35,895 nucleotides of DNA from Rhodocyclaceae bacterium (GTDB lineage: Bacteria; Pseudomonadota; Gammaproteobacteria; Burkholderiales; Rhodocyclaceae): assembly GCA_019455325.1 (NCBI GenBank), contig JACFMQ010000024.1:1-35895 (forward strand), read 5' to 3'. Positions within the stretch are counted from its first letter, which is position 1. Every line of letters starts with the position of its first letter. This document shows, piece by piece, positions 1-9,500 of the stretch. Below the pieces are notes generated by a model that was given only the letters and a program-made list of their open reading frames with translations, did no database searches and was not told the origin of the DNA. The position numbers were made by a program, and so were the translations under genes.

Positions 1-473
1 AGAACCCGCTGCTCGCGCCCTACGTGGTCAAGATCACCAAGATGTGGCGCAAGCTGGGGGCCTGGTACTGGCTGGCGACGCAGAACATCGACGACCTGCC
101 CAAGGCCGCCGAGCCCATGCTCAACATGATCGAGTGGTGGATCTGCCTGTCGATGCCGCCCGACGAGGTGGAGAAGATCGCCCGGTTCCGCGAACTGTCG
201 CCCGCGCAGAAGGCGCTGATGCTGTCCGCGCGCAAGGAGGCGGGAAAGTTCAGCGAGGGCGTCATCCTGTCCAAGTCGATGGAAGTGCTGTTCCGCGCCG
301 TGCCGCCCAGCCTCTATCTGGCCCTTGCGCAGACCGAACCGGAAGAGAAGGCCGAACGCTACCAGCTCATGCGCCAGTACGGCATCGGCGAACTGGATGC
401 CGCCTTCAAGGTGGCCGAAAAGATCGACCAGGCGCGTGGCATCGCATCGCCGCCGCTGTTCCTGCCGAAATGA
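1..473 (+). CDS. Conjugative transfer ATPase, VirB4/TraC type (PFL_4706 family), C-terminal end only
   Basis: This is the last ~157 codons of a larger gene that enters from the left edge; the frame is open from base 3, so the start is outside the window. The visible part reads ATQNIDDLPKAAEPMLNMIE, then a helical tail ending ASPPLFLPK. This resembles the C-terminus of the VirB4-like ATPase of ICEclc/PAGI-2 elements (TIGR03744 type), which powers the type IV secretion channel from the cytoplasmic face of the inner membrane. The Walker A motif must lie upstream and cannot be checked. The next gene begins 12 bases after the stop on the same strand, as expected for one conjugation operon. The family call is from remembered similarity and gene order. 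Confidence 0.8.
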   Translation, partial: NPLLAPYVVKITKMWRKLGAWYWLATQNIDDLPKAAEPMLNMIEWWICLSMPPDEVEKIARFRELSPAQKALMLSARKEAGKFSEGVILSKSMEVLFRAVPPSLYLALAQTEPEEKAERYQLMRQYGIGELDAAFKVAEKIDQARGIASPPLFLPK

Positions 474-485
474 CCGGGGCGCGTC

Positions 486-1259
486 ATGTCCTCGAAGCGA
501 ACCACCTTGCCGAGCCGGTCCCAGGCCATTCGCAAGCGCGCCGGGCGCCTGCCACGGCTGCCCTGGGTGGTTGCCGGCATCCTTGTGGCCGGCCTGCTGG
601 GCTGGCTCCTGTACCGCACGCCCGGTGCGCCGGCACCACGCACGGGGCCCGAGGTCGCGCAGGCGCATCCGGCCGGCCCACCCTGGCGTCACGGCCCAGC
701 CGATGCGCGCTTCACGCTGACGCTGTACGCCGACCTGGAGTGTCCGTTCTGCAAGGCCTACTACCCGACCCTGATGGCCTGGACCGATGCCCATCCCGAG
801 GCCAGCCTGCGGTGGCATCACCTGCCGCTGGCGATGCACGATCCCGAGGCGAGTCGGCTGGCCCGCGTGGCCGAGTGCGCAGGCGAAGCGCAAGGCCACG
901 AGGCCTTCTTCGGTGCCATCGCCTGGCTCTACCAAAACACCCGCGGCGATGGCCAGGGGCTGCCCACCGATCAGGCCTGGCCAGGTCTGACGACCGCCAT
1001 GCGGACCTGCCTGGACAGCGACCGCCCCGCAGCCATCGTCCGCGCGCAGGCCGACGAGGCCCTGCGCAGCGGCATCAACGCCACGCCCACCGTGCGGCTT
1101 GACGACGGCCTGACCGGGAAATCGCTGCTGCTGCACGGTCCGGTCGAGGGCGATGCGCTGCTGTCGGCGCTCGATCTTGTCTCCAGCGTGCCATCGCGTT
1201 CTGCGGAGCGCCCTCGTGCCGTTGATGCGACCGGCGAAGCGGCCGACGCGCCACGGTAA
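486..1259 (+). CDS. Membrane-anchored DsbA-like thioredoxin-fold protein of the ICE conjugation module
   Basis: The 257-residue protein has a basic N-terminus, one membrane segment at about residues 27-43 and a periplasmic thioredoxin-fold domain. The redox motif CPFC is at residues 86-89, and the likely cis-proline is P201 in NATPTV. The CPFC dipeptide and the long helical insertion place it with DsbA/BdbD-like oxidoreductases rather than classical thioredoxin. It probably oxidises or isomerises disulfides in the cysteine-rich periplasmic transfer proteins encoded further right (20977-23336). It follows the transfer ATPase by 12 bases. In the ICE family I expect the TIGR03757 gene soon after it, but here 19 kb of cargo intervenes. 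The tail after residue ~230 is low-complexity and may be disordered. Confidence 0.75.
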   Translation: MSSKRTTLPSRSQAIRKRAGRLPRLPWVVAGILVAGLLGWLLYRTPGAPAPRTGPEVAQAHPAGPPWRHGPADARFTLTLYADLECPFCKAYYPTLMAWTDAHPEASLRWHHLPLAMHDPEASRLARVAECAGEAQGHEAFFGAIAWLYQNTRGDGQGLPTDQAWPGLTTAMRTCLDSDRPAAIVRAQADEALRSGINATPTVRLDDGLTGKSLLLHGPVEGDALLSALDLVSSVPSRSAERPRAVDATGEAADAPR

Positions 1260-1398
1260 CGGGAACCCCGGTGCGTGTGTGCGTCCAGTCGCACCATCTC
1301 CTCCTTCCAGGGCCCTGCCGTGGCAGCCATCCGCCGGGTGGCCTCGGACGGATGTGGCTCAGCGCCAACAGCGAATTCGGACGATCCGGTCCCATTGT

Positions 1399-1429
1399 TT
1401 GACCTCAAGTTAACCTGAGGTTTTATCCT
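1399..1429 (+). promoter_or_regulatory. SoxR-box promoter for the clpP-like/gst/lysE/hydrolase operon
   Basis: The 18-bp palindrome CCTCAAGTTAACCTGAGG (1403-1420) differs at one base from the SoxR site of the E. coli soxS promoter as I remember it. A -35 element TTGACC (1399-1404) and a -10 like TATCCT (1424-1429) are separated by 19 bp. That over-long spacer is the hallmark of MerR-family promoters, in which the activator untwists the DNA. The operon's first start codon is 73 bases downstream. The soxR gene in this same window and its matching box (11291-11308) make the assignment strong. Confidence 0.88.
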
Positions 1430-1501
1430 GTCGGGGCCCGTGTTTCCAAGCAACGCGAGCGACCTCGACAGGCCATCAAGACATTCCCGGAGTTCCCATC
1501 C

Positions 1502-2101
1502 ATGCTCGCCAGCAATACAGAATCGCCCCCCGTCGCCCAGCCAGGAGGCGCCAGCACCTTTCTCGAAGAAAAAGCCTTTCGCGCACGCACGGTACTCGTG
1601 TTCGGGACCGTGACGGATGCGCTGGCCTCGGAGACCGTGCGCAAGCTCCTGGCACTGGACGCTGAGTCCAGCGCGCCGATCACCATGATCGTTTCCTCCC
1701 CGGGAGGCCACCTCGAATCGGGCGATGCGATCCATGATGTCGTGCGCTTCGTTTCCTCGCCCGTCAACATGGTGGGCACGGGGTGGGTCGGCAGCGCGGC
1801 CACCCATCTCTACCTGGGGGCGTCACGCGAGCGGCGCTTCTGCCTGCCCCAGACGCGTTTCCTGATCCACCAGCCGAGCGGCGGAGCCGGCGGACCGGCA
1901 AGCGATATCGCGATCCAGGCCAAGGAGATCATCAAGGCCCGGGAACGCATTGCCCAGGTCATCGCGCGCGAGACCGGCCAGCCCCTCGAACGCGTGATGC
2001 AGGACATCGAGCGCGATCTGTGGATGCCGGCCGAGGAAGCGGTTTCCTACGGGCTCGTGTCGCGCATCATCCAGCGCCGCGAGGAACTCATGGTCGCGTG
2101 A
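1502..2101 (+). CDS. ClpP-like protein with Thr in place of the catalytic Ser
   Basis: The 199-residue protein aligns by eye with ClpP over its whole length, including SSPGGH (65-70), [18 protein letters not shown] (111-128) and YGLV near the end. ClpP is the self-compartmentalised serine protease of Clp machines. Of the triad, His123 and Asp172 (in DIERD) are present, but the nucleophile motif normally read as GQAASMG is GSAATHL, so Thr101 sits at the Ser position. Either the protein is a non-canonical or inactive ClpP subunit that might assemble with the host ClpP, or threonine serves as nucleophile. It is the first gene after a SoxR-box promoter, so it is probably induced by redox-cycling compounds. 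The ATG at 1502 is the natural start. It is not the housekeeping clpP, because neither tig nor clpX is adjacent. Confidence 0.85.
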   Translation: MLASNTESPPVAQPGGASTFLEEKAFRARTVLVFGTVTDALASETVRKLLALDAESSAPITMIVSSPGGHLESGDAIHDVVRFVSSPVNMVGTGWVGSAATHLYLGASRERRFCLPQTRFLIHQPSGGAGGPASDIAIQAKEIIKARERIAQVIARETGQPLERVMQDIERDLWMPAEEAVSYGLVSRIIQRREELMVA

Positions 2102-2169
2102 AGTACACCGGGCCTGACTCCTCGACACCTTCGAAGCCATCACACCCACAAGTTCCACCGGAACGACAC

Positions 2170-2790
2170 ATGCTCAAGATCCTCGGAAAGCGATCCTCCA
2201 TCAATGTCCGCAAGGTCCTGTGGGCATGCGCCGAGCTTGGCTTGCCGTTCCAGCAGGAAGACTGGGGCAACGGCTTTCGTGACGTGACCGAGGACGCCTT
2301 CAGGGCGCTCAATCCGAACGCAATGGTGCCCGTGCTGATCGACGGTGATTTCGTGCTGTGGGAGTCGAACACCATCCTGCGCTACCTCGCCAATCGCCAT
2401 GGCGGTGCGGCGCTGTACCCCCAGGACGCCATGGCACGCGCCCGCGTCGACCAGTGGATGGACTGGCAGGCGTCCGATCTCAACCGTGCGTGGAGCTACG
2501 CTTTCATGGCATTGGCAAGGCACTCGCCGGAGCACGCCGATGCCGCCGAGGTACAGCGGTCGCTGCAAGCCTGGCATCGGTTCATGCGCGTGCTGGATGG
2601 CCGGCTGGTGGAGACGGGTGCCTACGCCGCGGGCGACGCGTTCAGCCTGGCGGACATCGCCATTGGACTGTCCGTGCATCGCTGGTACCAGACGCCATTC
2701 GAACACGCTCGCCTGGAGGCAGTGGACGGCTACTACCGGCGCATCAAACAGCGCAATGCGTTCATCACGCATTGCATCGGCGTGCCGTGA
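2170..2790 (+). CDS. Glutathione S-transferase family protein
   Basis: The 206-residue protein has the two-domain layout of cytosolic GSTs. The N-terminal thioredoxin-like domain has [18 protein letters not shown], where a serine near residue 10 is the probable glutathione-activating residue, then the cis-proline motif MVPVLIDGD and [11 protein letters not shown] (the ESxAI-like glutathione contact). The all-helical C-terminal domain includes FSLADIAIG. It probably conjugates or reduces electrophilic substrates such as quinones with glutathione. It lies 68 bases after the ClpP-like gene on the same strand and is likely part of the SoxR-controlled operon, which fits a detoxification role. The substrate cannot be inferred. 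Confidence 0.9.
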   Translation: MLKILGKRSSINVRKVLWACAELGLPFQQEDWGNGFRDVTEDAFRALNPNAMVPVLIDGDFVLWESNTILRYLANRHGGAALYPQDAMARARVDQWMDWQASDLNRAWSYAFMALARHSPEHADAAEVQRSLQAWHRFMRVLDGRLVETGAYAAGDAFSLADIAIGLSVHRWYQTPFEHARLEAVDGYYRRIKQRNAFITHCIGVP

Positions 2791-2854
2791 TCCGGCACAC
2801 CGCGATCGACCTCGCTTTCCCTTCCTTTCCCATTACCGTGATGCCCATACGTCC

Positions 2855-3463
2855 ATGCGACCCGACTTGCTCCTTGCCTTCATGACCTATGCGTTCGTGA
2901 CTTCCATCACCCCCGGCCCCAACAACACCATGCTGCTCGCCTCGGGACTCAACCATGGGTTCGTTCGTAGCGTGCCGCACATCCTTGGCATCAGCCTCGG
3001 CTTCGCGGCGATGGTGTTCGGCGTGGGGGCGGGACTCGGGCGCCTGTTCCTCGCCTATCCCTTCCTGTACACCACCTTGCGCGTGGTCGGTGCGGTCTAC
3101 CTGCTCTGGCTCGCCTGGCAGATCGCCACGGCCCAGCCGCTGCAGGAAACCTCGGCGCCCGGCCGGCCATTCGGTTTCTGGAAGGCCGCCGCCTTCCAAT
3201 GGGTCAATCCCAAGGCATGGATCATGGCCATCGGGGCCATTGCCACCTACGCACCCGCCGAGGGCGGCGTGCTGGCGGTGATCGTCATCGCAGCGCTCTA
3301 TGCCGTCGTCAATGCGCCAAGCGTTGCCGTCTGGGCAGCCTTCGGCACGACGCTGCGTCGTTGGCTGACGGACAGGCGCCATTTGCGCATCTTCAACATC
3401 GCGATGGCCATCCTGCTCGTGCTGTCGCTGTATCCCCTGCTGTCCGGCCAGGCCTCGCAATGA
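2855..3463 (+). CDS. LysE/RhtB family exporter
   Basis: The 202-residue inner-membrane protein has about five to six hydrophobic segments. Near its N-terminus is the family signature TSITPGPNNTMLLASG, and later FQWVNPKAWIMAIGAI, which is typical of LysE/RhtB transporters that export amino acids or related small molecules by proton antiport. The ATG at 2855 gives a standard-length protein whose first helix begins at residue 3. Its stop codon overlaps the start of the following hydrolase (ATGA), so the two are translationally coupled. As part of a SoxR-box operon it may export a redox-stress product or a conjugate rather than an amino acid, but the substrate is unknown. Confidence 0.9.
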   Translation: MRPDLLLAFMTYAFVTSITPGPNNTMLLASGLNHGFVRSVPHILGISLGFAAMVFGVGAGLGRLFLAYPFLYTTLRVVGAVYLLWLAWQIATAQPLQETSAPGRPFGFWKAAAFQWVNPKAWIMAIGAIATYAPAEGGVLAVIVIAALYAVVNAPSVAVWAAFGTTLRRWLTDRRHLRIFNIAMAILLVLSLYPLLSGQASQ

Positions 3464-4152
3464 CACGATCCCCCCGTGCGAGCGACCTTCTCCTCGTGCA
3501 TGGCGCCTGGCACGGCGGCTGGTGCTGGGAGCGCGTGGCTCCACTGTTGACTGCTGCGGGACGGCGCGTGGTGACACCGACGCTGAGCGGCCTGGATGGC
3601 ACTCCTGGGCGCTTCGGACTGAGCCACCACGTCGACGACATCCTCGCCCATGCCGAGAACCTGGGAACGATCACGTTGGTCGGCCACAGCTATGCCGGAT
3701 TCCCGGCTTGCGCCGCCGCATCACGCCTGGGAGAAAGGATCGACCATCTGGTGCTCCTCGACGCGTTCCTTCCCGTCGACGGAGAGAAGTTGCTCGATCA
3801 CGCACCGCATCTCATCGACCGCTACGCCAATGCCATGGCCGCCGATCCGGACTGGCGGATCCCTCCCTTGCCCGCCGCGCAGTTCGGCATCTCCCCGGCC
3901 GACCAGGCATGGGTGGACATGCGCCTGAGGGGCCAGCCCGCACAGAGTTACTTCGAATGCATCCGCCTGAAAAGCCCGTTGTCCGCCTGCCGCAGGACCT
4001 ATGTCCGTTGCAGCCAGGCGCCCGGTGAGCTTCTCGCACGCTCCGTCTCACGGGCCAGGAACGACGGCTGGAACTATCTGCAACTGGACGCCCCGCATGA
4101 TGCGATGATCAGCCATCCGCAGGCCTTGGCCGATCTGCTGCTGGACATGTAA
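3460..4152 (+). CDS. Alpha/beta hydrolase (plant-esterase-like)
   Basis: The 230-residue alpha/beta-fold protein has the oxyanion-side motif VHGAWHGGWCW at residues 13-23, the nucleophile elbow GHSYAG with Ser77, and a late histidine His213 in DAPHDAM. The acid is probably Asp108 in LLDAFLP or a later residue. The motif spacing resembles the methyl-esterase/hydroxynitrile-lyase-like group that recurs in bacterial genomes as small ester hydrolases. It is the last gene of the SoxR-box operon and overlaps lysE by four bases. The converging lysR gene ends nine bases after its stop. The substrate is unknown. Confidence 0.85.
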   Translation: MTRSPRASDLLLVHGAWHGGWCWERVAPLLTAAGRRVVTPTLSGLDGTPGRFGLSHHVDDILAHAENLGTITLVGHSYAGFPACAAASRLGERIDHLVLLDAFLPVDGEKLLDHAPHLIDRYANAMAADPDWRIPPLPAAQFGISPADQAWVDMRLRGQPAQSYFECIRLKSPLSACRRTYVRCSQAPGELLARSVSRARNDGWNYLQLDAPHDAMISHPQALADLLLDM

Positions 4153-4161
4153 ACAGGCGGT

Positions 4162-5064
4162 CTACTCCTTGTCGGGTACCTGCCTGCTGGGTCGTTGCAA
4201 CCTTTCGACGAAGCTGCGCAGTTGCTCCGAATCCTCGGCATCCCTGCGCAGCAGGTAGGTCGTCAGTGGTGGCACCTCACCGGCCAGCGGACGCGAAGCG
4301 ACGTCCGGGTGCCGCCATAGGGACAGTTGCGGGCGGGTTGTGATCCCGAGGCCGTAGCCTGCTGCCACCAGCGCCATCAGCAAGTCATGGGACACCACCC
4401 GTTCGGCAATCCTGACCTCGCATTCCGCGGCACGCAGGAGCCGGTCGATTTGCCTGCTGCATCCTGCGCACGCTTCCGGATCGCAAAGCACCAGTGGATG
4501 GGACAGCAGTTCCATCAGGGAGAGTTCGGGATGAATCAGGGCGGGATGCCTCGCAGGCACCGCCACGACCAGGGGCTCGCTCCACGCTGGCGTCGCCAGC
4601 AATCCTTCACCTGGATGTTCCGCCTTGGCGAACCCCGCGTCATAGTCACCCTCTCTCAGGCCTTTCAACTGCTGGGCGAGCGTCACCTCGAACAGGCTGA
4701 TCTCGACCTCGGGCGACTCCTCGCGGCAGCGAGCCAGCAGGTCGCTCAGGTGCGACGGCGAAATTCCATCGGACAGCGCGATTCGCAGGATGCCCCGGTA
4801 TCCGGTTGCCGCAGCGCGTGCGCCGGCCCGGGCCTGCTCGGCGGCCGCCAGCACGCGCCGTGCTTCGTCAAGGAAGACCTGTCCAGCCCATGTGAGCCGG
4901 GTGCCATGGCTGTTGCGTTCGAACAGCCTGACGCCCAGGTCATCCTCCAGTTGACGAATGGATCGCGACAGCGGCGACTGCTCGATGTGAAGCCGTTCCG
5001 CCGCACGAGTAAAGCTGAGCTCTTCCGCCACGGCGATGAAGTATCGGATATGGCGCATCAGCAT
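4162..5064 (-). CDS. LysR-family transcriptional regulator at the end of the efflux operon
   Basis: The 300-residue protein has an N-terminal winged helix-turn-helix (FIAVAEELSFTRAAERLHIE, with PLSRSIRQLED following) and a periplasmic-binding-like effector domain from about residue 90. Its ATG lies two bases beyond the stop codon of the opmD-like gene, so it is probably the fifth gene of the mexGHI-opmD-type operon and itself under SoxR control. This is unusual, because most LysR regulators are transcribed divergently from their targets. Its effector domain resembles the stand-alone domain encoded at 28907 (shared features include IALSD near the start, a Cys-rich C..C.QID motif, VAAGYG and LTTY), so both may sense related ligands. 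ATG 5058 is an alternative start. Confidence 0.88.
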   Translation of the reverse strand: MLMRHIRYFIAVAEELSFTRAAERLHIEQSPLSRSIRQLEDDLGVRLFERNSHGTRLTWAGQVFLDEARRVLAAAEQARAGARAAATGYRGILRIALSDGISPSHLSDLLARCREESPEVEISLFEVTLAQQLKGLREGDYDAGFAKAEHPGEGLLATPAWSEPLVVAVPARHPALIHPELSLMELLSHPLVLCDPEACAGCSRQIDRLLRAAECEVRIAERVVSHDLLMALVAAGYGLGITTRPQLSLWRHPDVASRPLAGEVPPLTTYLLRRDAEDSEQLRSFVERLQRPSRQVPDKE

Positions 5065-5066
5065 CG

Positions 5067-6566
5067 CTACACTCCCGATCGATGCCTCGCAGCCTGGCGG
5101 CCGGCGCTGGAAGACAGGCTTTCCGCGTCCTCGGGACTCGGGACGTTCCAGCCCAAGGCCTTGTACAGGGCCACGATGCGTATCTGGGAGTCGACTTCCT
5201 GCTGTGCTATCTGCCGACGCAACTGGAACAGGGTACGCTGGTTCTCCAGCACGGCCTGGTAGCTTCCGGCCCCGGCGCGGTAGCGCCTGTCGGCGATGTC
5301 GAACGCGGCCTGGGCATGCCGCCCCGCCTGCAGCAGCGCGGCCAGTTGGCGTTGCTGTTCGGCCAGTCGGGTCACCGCGTTCTCGACTTCCTCCTGAGCG
5401 GTCAGCAACGCCTGTTCGTAGCGCGCCAGCGCGCCGTCCGACAGGGCCTCGGCACCGCGCAGGCGGGCGCGGACATTCCCCAGGCGCAGGGCGGGCCAGG
5501 ACACCGTGGGCGCGACCTGGAAGGCACGCGAGGCGGCGCTGCCGAAATCTCCGTCGCGCAACGCGAAGAAGCCGAGGAATCCACCCAGGTCGATGCGCGG
5601 ATAGAGGTCGGTCGTCGCTGCGCCGACATCCTCGACGCCGGCGGCGAGCAAGCGCTCGGCCTGCATGACGTCCGGGCGCGCCAGGATCATCCTGTTCACA
5701 TCGCCCAGCGGCACACGCGCCACCAGCGGCGCGGCTCGCACGGCGTCCGGTTCGGGCAGGCCGCCCTGGCCGGGCCGCTGCCCTGCGAGGACATCGAGCC
5801 GATGGCGGGTCTGCTGCAACGCCGCCGCCAGCGCTGGAAGCTCTGCCTCGCTGCGCAACAGGTTGGCCTGCGCATTCTCCACCTCCTCGGGCAGGCCGGC
5901 GCCGGCGTGCAGGCTGGCCTGGGCAAGCCGTACGGTTTCACGCCAGTTGTCTGCTTCCTGTCGTGTGACCTCCAGTCGCCGTCGATAGCCTTGCGCCTCG
6001 AACCAGGTGCGGGCCACCTCGGCGGCAATGCTCAGGCGTGTCATCTCCAGTTCCGCCTGGCTGGCCTCGGCCCGCGCCATCGCCGCCTGCTGCAGCCGGT
6101 CCAGGCGACCGAACAGGTCGATCTCCCATTGCACGTCGAAGCCAGCCTGCCAGGACTCGGACAATGTGCGCTGGCCGCCGTTGCTCGCCTGTTGCTGGAT
6201 GCCGCGGGTGTAGCCAGCACCGCTGGTCACGCCCGGCAGGCGATCGAGCCGACGCTCGTCGAAGATGGCGCGTGCCGCCAGCAGGTTGGCCTGGGCCTGG
6301 CGGATGTCATGGTTGCGCGCCAGCGCCGCCTCGATCCAGCGGCTGAGGCCCTCGTCGTCGAAGACCTGCCACCACGCGACTGGTGCGGCTTCGGCATCGG
6401 CGTCGGCGTCGGCGTCGGCTGCAGCGAACTCCGCGGCCTGCGGACTGGCCAGCACGATGGCAGGCGCTTGCGGCCGGACGTACTGCGGACCGACGGCGCA
6501 GCCCGCCAGCGCCGTGGCGAATGCCACAGCCGCCCAGGTACGGACGCATTGGGTGCTTGTGTTCAT
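5067..6566 (-). CDS. opmD: RND efflux outer-membrane lipoprotein (OpmD/NodT family)
   Basis: The 499-residue protein forms the trimeric outer-membrane exit duct of an RND pump. The N-terminus is a lipoprotein signal with lipobox ALAGC (lipidated Cys23), followed by GPQYVRP, which is typical of the OprM/NodT family. Two outer-membrane-efflux-protein repeats follow. A low-complexity ADADADADAE stretch near residues 50-60 is encoded by a hexanucleotide repeat. Its ATG overlaps the stop of the mexI-like gene (ATGA), and lysR follows within two bases. The name opmD rests on the gene order mexG-H-I-opmD plus SoxR control and not on a phylogeny; OprM-like proteins are hard to separate by sequence alone. 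Confidence 0.9.
   Translation of the reverse strand: MNTSTQCVRTWAAVAFATALAGCAVGPQYVRPQAPAIVLASPQAAEFAAADADADADAEAAPVAWWQVFDDEGLSRWIEAALARNHDIRQAQANLLAARAIFDERRLDRLPGVTSGAGYTRGIQQQASNGGQRTLSESWQAGFDVQWEIDLFGRLDRLQQAAMARAEASQAELEMTRLSIAAEVARTWFEAQGYRRRLEVTRQEADNWRETVRLAQASLHAGAGLPEEVENAQANLLRSEAELPALAAALQQTRHRLDVLAGQRPGQGGLPEPDAVRAAPLVARVPLGDVNRMILARPDVMQAERLLAAGVEDVGAATTDLYPRIDLGGFLGFFALRDGDFGSAASRAFQVAPTVSWPALRLGNVRARLRGAEALSDGALARYEQALLTAQEEVENAVTRLAEQQRQLAALLQAGRHAQAAFDIADRRYRAGAGSYQAVLENQRTLFQLRRQIAQQEVDSQIRIVALYKALGWNVPSPEDAESLSSSAGRQAARHRSGV
6396..6420. repeat. Hexanucleotide tandem repeat inside opmD
   Basis: About four copies of a GTCGGC-type unit encode the alternating Asp-Ala stretch just after the mature N-terminus of the OpmD-like lipoprotein. 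Changes in copy number would keep the frame and only change the linker length. Confidence 0.6.
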
Positions 6567-9500
6567 GTCGCCGCTCCTTCGGCCCGTGCGATCTCGGCCA
6601 GTTGCCGGCTGCGCGCGCTCTGCACACGGTGGTCGCGCGCCAGCAGGGTGTAGATCGTGGGCAGCACGAACAGGGTGAACAGCGTGCCCACCAGCATGCC
6701 GCAGACGATCACCGCCCCAAGGCCGAAGCGGCTGTTGGCACCCGCCCCGCTCGCGAACAGCAGCGGCACCACGCCGAAGGCCATGGCCCCGGTGGTCATC
6801 AACACCGGACGCAGGCGGATCTGGGCGGCACGGATGATCGCGGCGCGACGGTCCAGCCGTTCATGAACCTGCAGTTCGTTGGCGAACTCGACCATCAGGA
6901 TGCCGTGCTTGCTGATCAGCCCGATCAACGTCACCAGACCGATCTGGGTATAGATATTGAGCGTGGCCCAGCCCATTGCCAGCGGCAGCAGTGCGCCGCA
7001 GATGGACAAGGGCACGGTGATCAGGATGATCAGGGGATCGACCAGGCTCTCGTACTGCGCCGCCAGCACCAGGTAGATCACGACCAATGCGGCCAGGAAG
7101 GCGAACACCAGCGCGTTGCCCTCCTGCACGTACTGGCGCGACTCGGACTGCCAGTCGTGGCTGAAGCCGGGCGGCAGTTCGGCCACGACCTGTTCGAGGA
7201 AACCCACCGCCTGGCCCAGCGAGACACCCGGCGCGGGGATGGCCTGCAGGGTCGCCGCATTCTGCTGGTCGAACTGGTTCAGCCGGTTGGGCTCCACGCC
7301 CACGTCCAGGCGCACCACCGTGGACAGCGGCACCAGTTCGCCGCCCGCAGTGCGAACGTACTGCCGCGCCAGCGCCTGCGGGGTGAGGCGCTGCTCGCCC
7401 ACGCTCTGCGGGATCACGTCGTAGGAACGACCGAACAGCGCGAAGCGATTGACGTAGTTCTCGCCCACCAGCACACCCAGCGAATCGCCGATGTCCTGCA
7501 GGGCCAGCCCCAGGCTCGCGGCCTTGGCGCGGTCGATCGTGACCTGCACCACCGGGCTGTCGTACTCCAGGTCGCTGTCCACCACCACGAACAGGCCGCT
7601 GTCGCGGGCGCGTTGCTTGACCCCCTCCATGGCCTCGTACAGCACCGGATAGTCCTGCGCGCTGCGCAGCACCAGTTGCACCGGCAGGCCACCGCTGCCG
7701 CCCGGCAAGGGTGCGACCTGGAACACGAAGATGTCGCTGCCTACGATCTCGCCGACGGCGCCCTGTAGCTCGGCCACGATCTCCGGCTCCTTGCGCGTGC
7801 GCTCGGCCCAGTCGGACAGCATCAGGCCGCCGAAGCTGTTGGCCGGGCCGTCCGTGCCGTTGATGATCCACGTGCCGATCGTCTCGGGTACCTCGGACAT
7901 GACGCGGTGCAGTTCGTCGGCGAAGCGTTCCGCATAGTCCAGGCTGGCGTGCTGCGGGGACTTGACCGCGGCCAGGACGGCCGCCTGGTCTTCTGGCGGC
8001 GCCAGCTCGCGCTGCGGCAACTGGTACAGGAACGGCAGGCTGAGGCAGACCAGCAGGGCGAAGCCGCCGCTGAGCCAGCGATGCCGAAGCGACCCACCCA
8101 GCAGCCGTCCATAGCGATCCGCCAGGCCGCCGAAGACCCGTTCGGCCCATTGCGCCATGCGACCCTGCCCACCGTCCTGGTGGCTGGAATTCAGCAGCAG
8201 CGAACTCATCACCGGCGACAGCGTCAACGCCACCACGCCGGAGACGATCACCGCCCCGGCCAGGGTCAGGGCGAACTCGCGAAACAGCGCGCCGGTCAGC
8301 CCGCCCATCAGGCCGATAGGGGCATAGACGGCCGCCAGCGTCAGCGTCATGGCGATCACCGGCCCCGCGATCTCGCGCGCGCCGACCAGCGCCGCCGCCA
8401 CCGGCGACTTGCCTTCCTCGATGTGGCGATGCACGTTCTCGACCACCACGATGGCGTCATCCACCACCAACCCGATGGCCAGCACCATCGCCAGCAGGGT
8501 CAGCAGGTTGATGCTGAAGCCGAACGCCAGCATCAGTGCCGCCGCGCCCAGCATCGACAGCGGGATGGCGACCACCGGGATGACCACGCTGCGCAGCGAG
8601 CCCAGGCACAGCCAGATCACCAGCACCACGATCAGCACCGCTTCCAGCAGCGTCTTGACCACTTCCTGGATCGAGGCATCGATGAAGCGCGCGCGCTCGT
8701 AGACCATGGCGACCTTCACGCCCGGCGGCAAGGTCTTCTCGATGTCCGGCAGCAACTCGCGGATGCCATCCACGATGACCAGCGGGTTGCCCTTGGGCGT
8801 GGGGAACAGCGACAGGTAGACCGCCGGCTCGCCGTCCATCTGGCCGCTGGTCTGCGTCGAGGCTGCACCCAGTTCCACCGTGCCGACATCGCGCAGGCGC
8901 ACGAGGTCGTTGCCGTCCTGGCGGATGACCAGATCCCGGAATTCCTCCACGCTCGTCAGGTCGGAATTGACCCGCACATTGGCGATCACATACTGCCCAC
9001 GCACCTGTCCCGGCGCGGCCTGGTAGTTGTTGCGGCGGATCGCGGCGGCCACATCGGTGGCGGTCAGGCCGCGCCCGGCGAGGCGTTCGGCATCCAGCCA
9101 CAGCCGCATCGCCAGCTTCTGGCCGCCATCGACCTGCACCTTGGCCACGCCGTCGATGCCGGAAAACAGCGGCTCGACCACCCGCGACAGGTAGTCCGTC
9201 AGCTCTGGCGTGGACAGGCTGCCGGTGGAGAAGCCCACATAGGCCACCGCCGTCGAATCCCCCGCAGACAGCTCGATCACCGGATCATAGGCGCGCTCTG
9301 GCAGGCGGTAACGCACCTGGTTGACCTTGGCCATTGCCTCAGTCAACGCTTGCGTCGAGTCGCGGTTCAGTTCCATGCGCAGCGTGACCAGGCTGCGCCC
9401 CTGCGTCGACGAGGACGACAGGTAGTCGATGCCCTCGACCGAGGACACCGCCTGCGCGATCGGCTGGGTCACGAAGCCCTGCATCAGCTCGGCCGAGGCG

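Noticed and set aside
5082-6653. 523-codon open frame opposite opmD
   Set aside because: It is a shadow frame with biased composition; the opmD frame has a lipobox and family motifs.
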